Counted from the stretch's first letter, positions 8,161 through 17,314 are shown. The stretch: DNA of 64,000 nucleotides from Streptococcus cristatus (GCF_003943515.1 NZ_RJPT01000001.1:343693-407692), one strand, 5' to 3'. The notes: generated by a model not told the origin, from the sequence alone. A program made the numbers and translations.

Positions 8161-8739
8161 ATGCCACCTAAAAATAAATTTACTCGTGATGAAATTATCC
8201 AAGCAGCTCTAGGGATTGTCAGAGAAGACGGTTTGGCTGGTTTGACTGCTCGTTCTCTAGCGGAACGATTACAGTCTAGCCCCAAGGTTATTTTCAGTCA
8301 GTTTGAAAATATGGAGGATCTGAGTCATTCAGTTGTTCGGGCGGCAGAATTCGTTCTTGTCCAATATATTCGTTCGGCTTTGGAGCGAGCCAAGCCTTTC
8401 AGAGCAGTTGGCATGGCCTATATCCTTTTTGCCAGTCAGGAGCCTCAGCTCTTTAAAATTCTCTATCTAAATCCTCACAAGCACCCCATTGAGTCTTTCA
8501 AGGACTTTTTACCTCAGAAAGACCATAGTTATCAGCAGATATTAGAGTCGATTGTGGAGGATTATCCCGTGTCCATAGAGAGTGCAGAGTTTGTCTATCA
8601 GCATTTATTTATCTATTCTCATGGTTTGGCTAGCATGATAGCATCGGGTATTTATTCTTTTAGTCAGGAGGAAGTGACAGAACGCTTAACGCAAGTATTT
8701 ACTGCCCTCCTAAAGGAAATGAAAGGAAAGCAAGAATGA
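8161..8739 (+). CDS. TetR-family transcriptional regulator
   Basis: A 192-residue regulator; ATG 8161 is preferred because AAAGGAG sits just upstream. The N-terminal helix-turn-helix (about residues 5-50, TRDEIIQAALGIVREDGL then LTARSLAERL) is typical of TetR. The C-terminal ligand domain has no family I can name. It overlaps the next gene by four bases (ATGA), so it is co-transcribed with the ABC transporter and probably controls it. The inducer is unknown. Confidence 0.88.
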   Translation: MPPKNKFTRDEIIQAALGIVREDGLAGLTARSLAERLQSSPKVIFSQFENMEDLSHSVVRAAEFVLVQYIRSALERAKPFRAVGMAYILFASQEPQLFKILYLNPHKHPIESFKDFLPQKDHSYQQILESIVEDYPVSIESAEFVYQHLFIYSHGLASMIASGIYSFSQEEVTERLTQVFTALLKEMKGKQE

Positions 8740-9416
8740 TTAGATTAAAGGGAATTCGCAAGTCTTACAATGGAAGAGAAGTTTTAAAAGGGATCGACTT
8801 GGAGATTGCTGACCAAGATTACTTGGTCATTTTGGGAGCTTCTGGATCTGGAAAGTCAACCTTGCTCAACGTTTTATCGGGCCTAGAAAAACCAGACAGT
8901 GGTCATGTTTATTACGATGAAGAAGATCTATCCCAGCTGACAGAAGCTCAATTGACGGCTTTTCGCCGAGCGCAGATTGCCTTTATTTTTCAGCAGTATT
9001 TCTTACTTCCAAATCTTACAGTGGAGCAAAATGTCAAAATGGGCGCCAACCTAGCAGGCAACCAAGATTATGTCCGTATTTTGGAGGCTTTAGGTTTAGG
9101 TGATAAACTTCAGCATTATCCAAGTCAGCTGTCAGGTGGTGAGCAGCAGCGGGTGGCTATTGCACGAGCCCTAGCTAAAAGACCGAATGTCCTCTTTTTG
9201 GACGAGCCGACTGGAGCCTTGGACGAAGCAACAGGTCGTCAGATTCTAGCCTATATTTCAAGTCTTCAAGATGAGCTAGGTTTTACGCTGGTCATGGTGA
9301 CCCACAATGCAAATATTGCTCAGATGGCTAAGACCATTGTCCATATCAATAGCGGTCAGATTCAAAGCTTAGAGACAAATAGTCAGCCCAAGACGGCCTA
9401 TGAGATTGGATGGTAA
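8736..9416 (+). CDS. ABC transporter ATP-binding protein (MacB/LolD type)
   Basis: A 226-residue ATPase. Walker A is GASGSGKST near residue 37, Q-loop FQQYFLLP, signature [15 protein letters not shown], Walker [13 protein letters not shown] and the H-loop MVTHN. This subtype partners FtsX-fold permeases in lipoprotein release, efflux, or antimicrobial-peptide resistance. It overlaps the TetR gene by four bases and is followed by its permease after three bases. Confidence 0.92.
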   Translation: MIRLKGIRKSYNGREVLKGIDLEIADQDYLVILGASGSGKSTLLNVLSGLEKPDSGHVYYDEEDLSQLTEAQLTAFRRAQIAFIFQQYFLLPNLTVEQNVKMGANLAGNQDYVRILEALGLGDKLQHYPSQLSGGEQQRVAIARALAKRPNVLFLDEPTGALDEATGRQILAYISSLQDELGFTLVMVTHNANIAQMAKTIVHINSGQIQSLETNSQPKTAYEIGW

Positions 9417-9419
9417 GCT

Positions 9420-10571
9420 ATGTTTTCAATAAAAGATTTGTATAGATTAGTCGTTGTATCAATTATTAGCTTTTGTGCGGTCTTTGTGACCAATCTCTTC
9501 CTAAATTTTTATCTGGATATCCGTTTACTAGATCAAACAAATTGGTCGCCTGAGATTCGAGCTACTTACGATGCTCAAGTTGCGATTTCTTGGTTAATTG
9601 CATCAGTTAGCGGAGCTGTTTTATCCCTGACATCGATGCTCCTCCTCTTCTTTTACATTCGGCAATTTATTGACCAGCATAAGCCAGAATTAGGAATTTT
9701 AAAGGCTATGGGCTATAAAAACTGGGAAATTAGCCGAAAGTTTTGGATTTTTAGTCTTCCAGTTGGTTTGGGAACAGGCGTTGGCTATTTATCTTCTTTT
9801 GCTATGATGCCGCATTTTTATCAGTTGCGTAATCAAAGCGGGGTTTTGCCTGAAATCACCATTATGCAACATTGGTCCCTATTCTTGTTTCTCGTTGTCT
9901 TACCGACTCTAGCCTTTACTGCTTTAGCCGTTCTCTGCGCTAGTTATTATCTACGTTTGCCTGCTCTAGACTTGCTCAAGCGGGTCAGTTCTAGTCAAAA
10001 GTCACCAAAAAGGAAAGTAGGAAAGAAAATAAGGAAAGACCGTCCCTTTTTAACAGACCTTTCTGCCAGCCTGCTCTGGTCTAGAAAATTATTAATATTC
10101 TTTGTCATTTTTGGTTCGATGTGCTTTTCAGCTATGATTCAGCTATCATTTGGTATGAAAGAATTGACAGATGAGACCATTCAGAGCATGATGATGTCAA
10201 TCGGTACTGTCCTGTCAGTGGCAATCCTCTATCTGTCGCTGGGAGTACTCCTGCAGGAAAATCAAGAAACCCTAGCTATTATGAAGGTTTTTGGTTATAA
10301 CAGAAATGAGTGCCATAAGAGTTTGTTTGCTCCCTACCGCTTTCTTGCTTTTTTGGGCTTCGTCTTAGGAACAGGCTATCAATACGGGATTATGCAGCTT
10401 TTACTCAGATTGATGGAAAAATCCATAGCTCAGAAAGTTGACTATGATTTTGATTTTGGAGTCTGCCTGATGACTTTGCTAGTCTTTGTCTTAGTCTATG
10501 AAAGTTTAATCTATTTATCCAGTAGAAGGATAGATCAACTGACTATTAAGCAGGTCATGTTGGGAGAATAA
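9420..10571 (+). CDS. FtsX-domain ABC permease
   Basis: A 383-residue permease with an N-terminal membrane segment, then two FtsX-like membrane blocks (about residues 55-180 and 220-375). The FtsX signature ELGILKAMGY appears near residue 90 and a related copy, LAIMKVFGY, near 285. At 383 residues it is shorter than the 600-800-residue BceB/VanZ-type permeases, because the large extracellular loop is absent. The substrate is unknown. Next to a bacteriocin locus it could act in export or self-protection, but a terminator and its own promoter separate them. Confidence 0.85.
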   Translation: MFSIKDLYRLVVVSIISFCAVFVTNLFLNFYLDIRLLDQTNWSPEIRATYDAQVAISWLIASVSGAVLSLTSMLLLFFYIRQFIDQHKPELGILKAMGYKNWEISRKFWIFSLPVGLGTGVGYLSSFAMMPHFYQLRNQSGVLPEITIMQHWSLFLFLVVLPTLAFTALAVLCASYYLRLPALDLLKRVSSSQKSPKRKVGKKIRKDRPFLTDLSASLLWSRKLLIFFVIFGSMCFSAMIQLSFGMKELTDETIQSMMMSIGTVLSVAILYLSLGVLLQENQETLAIMKVFGYNRNECHKSLFAPYRFLAFLGFVLGTGYQYGIMQLLLRLMEKSIAQKVDYDFDFGVCLMTLLVFVLVYESLIYLSSRRIDQLTIKQVMLGE

Positions 10572-10577
10572 AGAAAA

Positions 10578-10610
10578 AATGAAGTGATGCTGTTCACTTC
10601 ATTCTTTTTT
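10578..10610 (+). terminator. Bidirectional terminator between permease and Nudix genes
   Basis: AATGAAGTGA and TCACTTCATT pair perfectly around a 6-nt loop, with T-runs available on both strands, serving the convergent genes on either side. It overlaps the end of the Nudix gene. Confidence 0.85.
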
Positions 10611-11066
10611 ACTGATGATCTGCTGGATACCTGTCTGGAGGTGCTGGAGGATATGTGTAATTTCCTTTGGAAAAACTTTATAGTTTTCCAAGTCTGTCAG
10701 GGGAATCCAATGGACTTGTTCTTGCTTATGCTGGTAGTCAAATTGCTTGCCGTGAGGCTTCATCAGATAATAGAAGCAAATCTCATGACAATCTAGTCCC
10801 TTGAGGATGCCGGTTGAGTTTGAAAATAAATTTTCATGAACAAAAGCCAGCTTTTCAATCTCATACTTTTGTCCTGTCTCTTCGAAAACTTCTCGCTGGA
10901 CAGCTTCTTTGGAGGTCTCTCCAAATCTGACTGCCCCTCCCACTGAATAGAAATAGTCCTCGCTAGGAGAGGATATGACACAGAGGGCTTCCTCCTCAAT
11001 GATGAGTGCAGCAGCCCGATAGCGAAAGCGCTCCTGTCCTTGCCTATAAGAAATATCCTTTGCCAT
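10599..11066 (-). CDS. Nudix hydrolase
   Basis: A 155-residue Nudix protein. The Nudix box follows the GX5EX7REUXEEXGU pattern in GGAVRFGETSKEAVQ then REVFEETGQ (about residues 42-66). Family members hydrolyse nucleoside diphosphates linked to another group; the specific substrate cannot be told. It is monocistronic, convergent with the ABC permease and divergent from truA. Confidence 0.88.
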   Translation of the reverse strand: MAKDISYRQGQERFRYRAAALIIEEEALCVISSPSEDYFYSVGGAVRFGETSKEAVQREVFEETGQKYEIEKLAFVHENLFSNSTGILKGLDCHEICFYYLMKPHGKQFDYQHKQEQVHWIPLTDLENYKVFPKEITHILQHLQTGIQQIISKKE

Positions 11067-11187
11067 AGTGTCCTCCTTGCGTTTTTTAGTTTACTTGATT
11101 TAGAGCTTCCTGTCAATACTTTCTGTACCCAGACAGTTCTATTCTTTCTCTCTTGCGACAGGCTTTTTTTCTTGTTAAAATAATGAC

Positions 11188-11937
11188 ATGACTCGTTATA
11201 AAGCCCTTATTTCCTACGATGGACATGAATTTGCTGGCTTTCAGCGCCAGCCTCATGCTCGGAGCGTACAGGAAGAAATCGAAAAAACCTTAACTCGTAT
11301 TAACAAAGGCCAGCCCATTGTCATCCACGGAGCTGGTCGGACCGACAGCGGCGTTCATGCGCTTGGGCAGGTCATTCACTTTGACCTCCCGTCAGCTAGG
11401 GATGAAGAAAAGTTGCGTTTTGCCTTGGATACCCAGACGCCAGAGGATATTGATGTCATTTCTGTGGAGGAAGTGACGGAAGATTTTCATGCCCGTTACA
11501 AGCCGCACAGCAAGACCTATGAGTTTCTGGTGGATATTGGTCGGCCAAAAAATCCGATGATGCGCCACTATGCGACCCACTATCCCTATCCTTTGGAGAT
11601 TCCTCTGATGGAGCAAGCCATTAAAGCCTTGGAGGGAACACATGATTTTACGGGCTTTACAGCCTCGGGTACCAGTGTGGAAAATAAGGTTCGCACGATT
11701 ACAAAGGCTAGTCTGACTTTTGATGCGCAACGTAATTTTCTAGTCTTTACGTTTTCTGGCAATGGCTTTCTCTATAAGCAAATCCGCAACATGGTGGGAA
11801 CCCTGCTCAAGATTGGAAATAAGCGGATGCCAGTCAACCAAATCGAACGGATTTTAGAAGAAAAGAATCGGCAGCTAGCTGGGCCAACCGCAGCGCCTAA
11901 TGGTCTTTATCTAAAGGAGATTATTTATGAAGAATAA
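11188..11937 (+). CDS. truA: tRNA pseudouridine(38-40) synthase
   Basis: A 249-residue TruA, modifying U38-U40 of tRNA anticodon arms. The catalytic Asp is in [11 protein letters not shown] (about residues 50-60), followed by the family motifs FHARY and RNMVGTLL. Length is normal. It overlaps the next gene by 11 bases, starting a four-gene run truA, kinase, ECF S-component, DUF436 protein. Confidence 0.96.
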   Translation: MTRYKALISYDGHEFAGFQRQPHARSVQEEIEKTLTRINKGQPIVIHGAGRTDSGVHALGQVIHFDLPSARDEEKLRFALDTQTPEDIDVISVEEVTEDFHARYKPHSKTYEFLVDIGRPKNPMMRHYATHYPYPLEIPLMEQAIKALEGTHDFTGFTASGTSVENKVRTITKASLTFDAQRNFLVFTFSGNGFLYKQIRNMVGTLLKIGNKRMPVNQIERILEEKNRQLAGPTAAPNGLYLKEIIYEE

Positions 11938-12688
11938 GTTGATTTTAGCCCTCTCTGGCAATGATATTTTTAGTGGTGGTGGTCTTTATGCGGATTTAGC
12001 TACTTATACGGTCCATGGCCTGCATGGCTTTGTAGCGGTGACTTGCTTGACCGCTATGACGGACAAGGGCTTTGAAGTTCTTCCGACTGACGAGCAGGTC
12101 TTTGCGCAGCAACTCTCTTCGCTCAAAGATGTGCCGTTTTCGGCTATCAAGTTGGGCTTGTTACCAACGGTTGCCATTGTAGACCAGGCTCTGGACTTCA
12201 TCAAAAAGCAAGCGGGCATACCAGTCGTGCTAGACCCTGTCTTAGTCTGCAAGGAAACTCACGATGTGGAAGTCTCGGCCCTCCGAGATGAATTGATCAA
12301 ATTTTTCCCTTATACGACCATTATCACGCCCAATCTACCAGAAGCAGAGATCTTGACTCAGTCGGATATCAAGACTTTGGATGATCTCAAGGCTGCGGCT
12401 GTGACCCTCCATGAACTAGGAGCTCAAAATGTCGTCATCAAGGGAGGAAATCGTTTCAGCCAAGATCAGGCCCTTGATTTATTTTACGATGGCAAAGATT
12501 TTCAGCTACTAGAAAGCCCTGTTTTGCCAAACAATAACACAGGAGCAGGCTGTACTTTTGCTTCTAGCATAGCTAGTCAGCTTTTGGCAGGCCAATCACC
12601 TCTTGAAGCCGTCAACTATTCAAAAGATTTTGTTTACCGCGCTATCCAGCGCTCAGATCAGTATGGAGTTATTCAATATGAAAAATAA
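11927..12688 (+). CDS. Hydroxymethylpyrimidine/pyridoxine kinase (PfkB-like)
   Basis: A 253-residue ribokinase-fold kinase of the ThiD/PdxK group, phosphorylating hydroxymethylpyrimidine or pyridoxal-type vitamers. It has [10 protein letters not shown] at the N-terminus, where ThiD usually has SGSDxSGGAG, and the anion-hole motif [10 protein letters not shown] near residue 200. No other thiamine genes are visible here, so the pyridoxine-kinase role is equally possible. It overlaps both neighbours by 11 bases, including the vitamin-type ECF S-component, suggesting uptake and trapping of the same vitamer. Confidence 0.85.
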   Translation: MKNKLILALSGNDIFSGGGLYADLATYTVHGLHGFVAVTCLTAMTDKGFEVLPTDEQVFAQQLSSLKDVPFSAIKLGLLPTVAIVDQALDFIKKQAGIPVVLDPVLVCKETHDVEVSALRDELIKFFPYTTIITPNLPEAEILTQSDIKTLDDLKAAAVTLHELGAQNVVIKGGNRFSQDQALDLFYDGKDFQLLESPVLPNNNTGAGCTFASSIASQLLAGQSPLEAVNYSKDFVYRAIQRSDQYGVIQYEK

Positions 12689-13160
12689 TCAGACAAGAAA
12701 AATCGCTTTGCTGGCTGTCATTACAGCCCTATCCATTGTTTTAGGAAACTTTTTTAAAATCCCGACGCCAACTGGCTTTCTGACCTTGCTAGATGCAGGA
12801 ATTTACTTTACCGCATTTTATTTTGGTCGTAAGGAAGGAGCCTTGGTTGGGGGCTTGTCCGGTCTCTTGATTGACCTGGTGGCTGGCTATCCTCAGTGGA
12901 TGGTCTTTAGCCTCATCTGCCATGGTCTTCAAGGCTACTTTGCCGGCTTCACTGGCAAGCAGCGTTATATCGGCTTGCTCTTGGCCGGACTTGCCATGGT
13001 CGGTGGCTATGCTCTCTTTGGTAGCATTTTGAGTGGACCGGGTGCAGCTATCGCAGCGATTTGGGGCAATGTCATGCAAAATATTTTTGGCTTGGTGGTC
13101 GGCTATGCCCTTTACAGAGCCTTTCCCCTTGTCTTGAAAAGAGCCCTTCAGCCAGAGTAA
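12678..13160 (+). CDS. ECF transporter S-component (vitamin uptake)
   Basis: A 160-residue integral membrane protein with about five or six hydrophobic segments, e.g. IALLAVITALSIVLGNFF at the N-terminus, and a conserved region containing DAGIYFTAFYFG and GGLSGLLIDLVAG. This is the ECF S-component fold, which binds a vitamin and works with the shared EcfAA'T module encoded elsewhere. ATG 12678 has GGAG 10 bases upstream and overlaps the kinase gene. The substrate is probably HMP or a B6 vitamer, judged from the neighbour only. Confidence 0.82.
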   Translation: MKNNQTRKIALLAVITALSIVLGNFFKIPTPTGFLTLLDAGIYFTAFYFGRKEGALVGGLSGLLIDLVAGYPQWMVFSLICHGLQGYFAGFTGKQRYIGLLLAGLAMVGGYALFGSILSGPGAAIAAIWGNVMQNIFGLVVGYALYRAFPLVLKRALQPE

Positions 13161-13172
13161 GTGAGGTCAAAG

Positions 13173-13736
13173 ATGGATTTAGAGAAACTTGAAAAGGAGA
13201 CCAGACAGATTGCCACAGATGTCTTGGACAAGGCGGGTTTGGTCAAGGGAAATATTTTTGTCCTAGGTCTATCTTCTAGTGAAGTCATGGGGGGACACAT
13301 TGGCCAGCACTCCAGTAGGGAAGTCGGTCAGGTCATTGTCAAGACCTTGTTAGATATTCTGCAAGCTCGGGGGATTTACTTGGCCGTTCAAGGCTGCGAG
13401 CACCTCAACCGCGCCTTGGTCGTAGAGCGAGAATTGGCAGAAAAGAAAGACCTAGAAATTGTCAATGTCCTGCCCAGCCTCCATGCAGGCGGGAGTGGCC
13501 AGTTAGCAGCTTTTGATTATATGGAAGATCCTGTGGAGGTTGAGTTTATCACAGCCCATGCTGGCTTGGATGTGGGGGATACATCAATCGGAATGCATGT
13601 CAAGCATGTTCAGGTTCCGATTCGCCCTCAGCTACGCAGTTTAGGTCAGGCTCACGTTACTGCCCTTGCCAGTCGTCCCAAGTTAATTGGCGGAGCAAGA
13701 GCATCATATATTGAAGATAGGATTCGAAAATCCTAG
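13173..13736 (+). CDS. DUF436 / YwlG family protein
   Basis: A 187-residue protein of the conserved YwlG family (TIGR01440), found in most Firmicutes and of unsettled function. Characteristic stretches are [26 protein letters not shown] and [14 protein letters not shown]. The ATG at 13173 has GAGG six bases upstream; a GTG at 13161 would add four residues. Last gene of the truA run. Confidence 0.88.
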   Translation: MDLEKLEKETRQIATDVLDKAGLVKGNIFVLGLSSSEVMGGHIGQHSSREVGQVIVKTLLDILQARGIYLAVQGCEHLNRALVVERELAEKKDLEIVNVLPSLHAGGSGQLAAFDYMEDPVEVEFITAHAGLDVGDTSIGMHVKHVQVPIRPQLRSLGQAHVTALASRPKLIGGARASYIEDRIRKS

Positions 13737-13750
13737 TAGGATAGAGGAGG

Positions 13751-13930
13751 AGAGGCTGGGACAAAAGTCCTAGCCTCTCAATTGTCTTTGGATTGTCGAG
13801 TAAGACGCAGTGGTTGAGTGGGCTCTACTAGGCTGATTTCATCAGCTTTTACAGCCCTACTCAAATGTGCGGAGGTGGGACGACGAAATCGAATTCTAAC
13901 GAATGACCGATTTCTGCCTCACTCTCTTTT
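13751..13930 (-). repeat. Three-hairpin intergenic repeat, copy 1 (inverted)
   Basis: About 180 bases almost identical, in reverse orientation, to 35095-35273 and 62342-62520. Each copy contains three inverted repeats: GTGGGAC with its complement around GAAATCG; GAGTAGGGCT with AGCCCACTC enclosing GCTGATGAAATCAGC; and AGAGGCTAGGAC with GTCCCAGCCTCT plus a T-run. No coding potential. The outer hairpin could end transcription of the upstream genes. Confidence 0.9.
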
Positions 13931-14100
13931 CCCAAATGGTAGACTTTGCCTGTTGATTCTCGTGCTGGTGAGGGAAATAAACCCACAGTGGTAGGAGAAT
14001 ATTGTCTGCTAAGAGTTGGGCAAATGGTCAAAAAAGAGTAAAAAGTAGCTTGGATTTCAGCGTATGAAAGGGGAAAAAGGCGAAAAATAAAAGGTGTCGC

Positions 14101-14128
14101 TTGAAAAAACTGCTACTTATGTTATAAT
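14101..14128 (+). promoter_or_regulatory. tig promoter
   Basis: TTGAAA (14101-14106) and TATAAT (14123-14128) are 16 bases apart; transcription would start about 30 bases before AAGGAG of tig. The 170 bases between the repeat and this promoter show no other feature. Confidence 0.75.
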
Positions 14129-14165
14129 GGATTGTATGCAAAAAATTTGAAGGAGAACTGACAGA

Positions 14166-15449
14166 ATGTCTGTATCATTTGAAAACAAAGAAACAAATCG
14201 TGGTGTATTGACTTTTACTATCGGTCAAGACCAAATCAAACCTGCTTTGGATCGTGCTTTTAATGCAGTTAAGAAAAATATTGCTGTACCAGGTTTCCGT
14301 AAAGGTCATATTCCTCGTCCAGTCTTCAACCAACGTTTTGGTGAAGAGTCACTTTATCAAGATGTCTTGAATGCATTGCTTCCAGCAGCTTATGAAGCAG
14401 CTGTAAAAGAAGCTGGTCTTGAAGTGGTTGCACAACCAAAAATTGATGTGACTTCAATGGAAAAAGGCCAAGACTGGGTCATCACTGCTGATGTTGTAAC
14501 AAAACCTGAAGTGAAATTGGGTGCTTACAAAGACCTTGAAGTATCTGTAGAAGTTTCTAAGGAAGTTACTGACGCTGAAGTTGATGAGCGCATTGAGCGT
14601 GAACGCAACAACTTGGCTGAATTGGTTCTGAAAGATGGAGCAGCAGCTGAAGGTGATACAGTTGTCATCGACTTTGTGGGTTCTGTTGACGGTGTTGAAT
14701 TTGACGGCGGAAAAGGCGATAACTTCTCACTTGGACTTGGTTCAGGTCAATTCATCCCAGGTTTCGAAGACCAATTGGTTGGTCACTCAGCTGGTGAAAC
14801 AGTAGACGTTGTTGTAACCTTCCCAGAAGACTACCAAGCAGCTGACCTTGCTGGTAAAGAAGCAAAATTCGTTACAACAATCCATGAAGTAAAAGAAAAA
14901 GAAGTTCCAGCTCTTGATGATGAACTTGCAAAAGACATCGACGAAGAAGTTGAAACTCTTGCTGAATTGAAAGAAAAATACCGTAAAGAATTAGCAGAAG
15001 CGAAAGAAGCAGCTTACAACGATGCAGTTGAAGCAGCAGCGATTGATCTTGCAGTAGAAAATGCAGAAATCGTTGACCTTCCAGAAGAAATGATTCACGA
15101 AGAAGTTCATCGAGCTGTGAACGAATTCCTCGGCAACATGCAACGTCAAGGTATCTCTCCTGATATGTACTTCCAAATCACTGGTACAACTCAAGAAGAC
15201 CTTCACAAACAATATGAAGCAGATGCTGCAGCACGCACTAAGACGAACCTTGTTGTAGAAGCAGTTGCGAAAGCAGAAGGCTTTGAAGCGAGCGCTGAAG
15301 AAGTTGAAGCAGAAATCACTTCATTGGCAACAGACTACAACATGGAAGCAGACCGCGTTCGCCAATTGCTTTCAGAAGAAATGCTTAAACATGATATTGC
15401 TGTTAAAAAAGCAGTTGAAGTCATCACAAGCACTGCTAAAGTAAAATAA
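14166..15449 (+). CDS. tig: Trigger factor (ribosome-associated chaperone)
   Basis: A 427-residue trigger factor. The ribosome-binding domain contains the signature [11 protein letters not shown] (about residues 44-54). The FKBP-type prolyl isomerase domain (about 150-240) includes [11 protein letters not shown] and FIPGFEDQL, and an acidic helical C-terminal chaperone domain follows. It binds nascent chains at the ribosome exit tunnel. Codon use is strongly biased, as for other highly expressed genes. Monocistronic: promoter at 14101 and terminator at 15492. Confidence 0.97.
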   Translation: MSVSFENKETNRGVLTFTIGQDQIKPALDRAFNAVKKNIAVPGFRKGHIPRPVFNQRFGEESLYQDVLNALLPAAYEAAVKEAGLEVVAQPKIDVTSMEKGQDWVITADVVTKPEVKLGAYKDLEVSVEVSKEVTDAEVDERIERERNNLAELVLKDGAAAEGDTVVIDFVGSVDGVEFDGGKGDNFSLGLGSGQFIPGFEDQLVGHSAGETVDVVVTFPEDYQAADLAGKEAKFVTTIHEVKEKEVPALDDELAKDIDEEVETLAELKEKYRKELAEAKEAAYNDAVEAAAIDLAVENAEIVDLPEEMIHEEVHRAVNEFLGNMQRQGISPDMYFQITGTTQEDLHKQYEADAAARTKTNLVVEAVAKAEGFEASAEEVEAEITSLATDYNMEADRVRQLLSEEMLKHDIAVKKAVEVITSTAKVK

Positions 15450-15491
15450 ATAGCTTCTAGTCAACCCTAGTGGATGACAATGTAAGCACAG

Positions 15492-15519
15492 GAGAGAACG
15501 ATTTGTTCTCTCTTTTTTT
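15492..15519 (+). terminator. tig terminator
   Basis: GAGAGAAC-GATTT-GTTCTCTC stem-loop followed by seven T. Confidence 0.92.
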
Positions 15520-15571
15520 GATGTTGGAAGGATAGTTTTAAAATAGGAAAGCTAATCTCTAAATTAAAATA

Positions 15572-15620
15572 AGCTCTACAATTCCTACAAGGAGTTAACC
15601 ACTGTAGAAATTATAGAGCT
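15572..15620 (-). terminator. Terminator of the Rgg-type regulator gene
   Basis: A long interrupted inverted repeat, AGCTCTA-C-AATTCCTAC and GTAG-AAATTATAGAGCT, followed on the minus strand by TTATTTTAATTT, just after the regulator's stop. Confidence 0.7.
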
Positions 15621-15624
15621 CATA

Positions 15625-16515
15625 TCACAACATCCATGGAATACCCATTTCGTTTGATGCTTTAATAGCATGAAATACAGATATTTCGTTTTCAATAATT
15701 TTTAATAACTCATCTTCCTCTAGCAAACGTAATATTTCAAGATTCTTTTGTATTAGCTCTTCATCAGCATCACAAATTCCGATTCTGGCCGAATGAAATG
15801 CAATTGCATCATACCGTTTAAGTAATTTTGCTGTTTTAATAACAATCGAACAGATATGACTGCACATCGGAAAGTGTTTATAATAAAAATAAAAGGTAGA
15901 TAAATTTGATAGAAGGGCTAGTTTTATGGGAAGGATATTTTGGAAATCAGAGTATTTTTCTAGTCTGTGAAGAACTAATTGAGTGGTATCTAGAATAGTC
16001 TCCGTAGGAAGGACAAAAAGAATAGAGTTTAAAATGTTGAAGTCTGCTGCGTACCATGTGTCATGATGTTGTAAATCGTTCCATAAAATGTCAACGATAT
16101 CTTGTGTCACTTTATCTATATTTAAAATTCCATTCTTTCTAATTTGAAGTACAACGGTCAAAGATTGGTGCAATTTTTGGATAGAGATATCACAATGAGT
16201 TTTTAGATAAGATCCACATTGTTTATGAATAGCTTCAAGTTCTCTTACTCCACTAATTGAATGAATATTGCTGATTTGATTTAATATTTCGGTATGCTCA
16301 CTAGGATGGTAAAGATTACAAATATAATCAAATTCATCAAAGCTCATATTAATTTGTTGAAGTAAAAAAGCCATGTTCTCATACTTTGGAACGACAAGCC
16401 CATTCTCTATCTTAGAGAGTGTTGTAGGAGACAGTACATTGCCACACACATCTGACTGAGTGAGGTTTTTAGACTTTCTAATTTCTTTATAAACTTTTCC
16501 AAAATCATATCTCAT
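15625..16515 (-). CDS. Rgg/MutR-family transcriptional regulator
   Basis: A 296-residue protein with an N-terminal XRE-type helix-turn-helix (about residues 5-60; KNLTQSDVCGNVLS then TTLSKIENG) and an all-helical C-terminal region (about 65-290) of the kind that binds short peptide pheromones in Rgg proteins. Family members usually control a neighbouring gene and often respond to a hydrophobic peptide encoded next door. Here the divergent side holds a 28-codon frame (16598) and a secreted-protein gene (16732). The low GC of the patch suggests transfer. The signal peptide and targets are unknown. Confidence 0.88.
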   Translation of the reverse strand: MRYDFGKVYKEIRKSKNLTQSDVCGNVLSPTTLSKIENGLVVPKYENMAFLLQQINMSFDEFDYICNLYHPSEHTEILNQISNIHSISGVRELEAIHKQCGSYLKTHCDISIQKLHQSLTVVLQIRKNGILNIDKVTQDIVDILWNDLQHHDTWYAADFNILNSILFVLPTETILDTTQLVLHRLEKYSDFQNILPIKLALLSNLSTFYFYYKHFPMCSHICSIVIKTAKLLKRYDAIAFHSARIGICDADEELIQKNLEILRLLEEDELLKIIENEISVFHAIKASNEMGIPWML

Positions 16516-16578
16516 ATCATAATCTCCAAAAAAACTTGAAAATAGTTAAAACAATACTACATGATTCTGACTACATTA

Positions 16579-16584
16579 TATAAT
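16579..16584 (+). promoter_or_regulatory. -10 element of the Rgg-divergent promoter
   Basis: TATAAT at 16579-16584 without a recognisable -35, suggesting activator dependence. Transcription starting about 7 bases later would begin almost at the AGGAGG at 16591-16596. Confidence 0.45.
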
Positions 16585-16597
16585 TTAGTAAGGAGGA

Positions 16598-16684
16598 ATG
16601 CAAAGAAATATAAAAAAATTTCAAGTCGTAAATTATGTTGTGTCATTCTCTTATATATTCTTAACAAACTCTATGTTAGGCTAG
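16598..16684 (+). CDS. Candidate 28-residue peptide divergent from the Rgg gene
   Basis: ATG 16598, directly behind AGGAGG, opens a 28-codon frame: a basic start (MQRNIKKFQ), a hydrophobic middle (VVNYVVSFSYIFL) and end TNSMLG. Size, charge pattern and position resemble Rgg-associated short hydrophobic peptides. However, the spacing between the Shine-Dalgarno and ATG is only one base, which is poor, and the sequence matches no SHP I know. Speculative. Confidence 0.3.
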   Translation: MQRNIKKFQVVNYVVSFSYIFLTNSMLG

Positions 16685-16731
16685 AGGTCTGTGTAGGATA
16701 TGGAATTTGGAATAAGAAAGTAGGTCAAAAA

Positions 16732-17100
16732 ATGGCTAAGAAAAAGATGCTGTTAACTTTGTCAGTCGTAGCATTAGGAATTGCTTCATATACTTTGCTG
16801 AAGCCAGTTATTGCAGAAACTACAATCGGTAAAACAAACGAAAATCAGACCATTTCTATTTATAAGAATTTACTAAAAGGTAAATCTGAAAAAGAAATTA
16901 ATGACTACTTTTCAGGTTTATCAGACAGTAAACTAATCATTGCAGACAAATCAGGTGGTTTTACAACTAGCTCTACAGATGACTACAGTAATCCCGTAGA
17001 GACAACCGATGAGAATGGCAATAAAGAATTAAAATTTTTCCAAGATAAAAGTGTTGCTGCAACAGTTGGTGAAATCAAGGAAGCGCTTAAGAACAACTAA
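16732..17100 (+). CDS. Small secreted protein of unknown function
   Basis: ATG 16732 gives 122 residues: a signal peptide (MAKKKMLLTLSVVALG, hydrophobic core to about 26, probable cleavage after VIA28), then about 94 hydrophilic residues beginning ETTIGK. Tyr, Ser and Asp are frequent and no cysteine is present. No family recognised. A longer frame from 16561 adds a segment with no secretion logic and no ribosome site. Divergent from the Rgg gene, so a likely Rgg target. The Shine-Dalgarno is weak (AGG, 7 bases upstream). Confidence 0.7.
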   Translation: MAKKKMLLTLSVVALGIASYTLLKPVIAETTIGKTNENQTISIYKNLLKGKSEKEINDYFSGLSDSKLIIADKSGGFTTSSTDDYSNPVETTDENGNKELKFFQDKSVAATVGEIKEALKNN

Positions 17101-17147
17101 ATCATACAACTTGCTGATGTTGATTGCTAGTTGTTGAATTAGAGAGA

Positions 17148-17314
17148 AAGAGAGTGGGACAAAAGTCTGAACTCAAATATAAAAAGCGAACAAAACTAGT
17201 TTTCTGGTAATCAGAATTCTGCTTTGTTCGCTTTTCGCATTTAATTATAGATTTGAAGGGATTAATAATTAAGATTTTTAAAAATTGAAATCTTTTTGTC
17301 CCAAATTCTTTTTG
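17148..17314 (+). repeat. Hairpin repeat related in its ends to the three-hairpin family
   Basis: It opens AGAGTGGGACAAAAG and closes CTTTTTGTCCCAAATTCT, the same terminal GTGGGACA/TGTCCCA arms as the repeats at 13751, 35095 and 62342, but the interior differs. Inside, AAAAGCGAACAAA and TTTGTTCGCTTTT form a 13-bp stem. Probably a hairpin element that also terminates the secreted-protein gene. Confidence 0.7.

Noticed and set aside
15625..16515. Calling the Rgg-type gene comR and linking it directly to the box at 3404
   Set aside because: Its sequence looks like a generic Rgg/MutR rather than ComR, it is 12 kb away, and no matching palindrome is near its own promoter.
16561..16731. Longer N-terminal extension of the secreted protein
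   Set aside because: It puts a signal peptide in the middle of a protein; start overlaps the promoter of the Rgg-divergent region and has no ribosome site.
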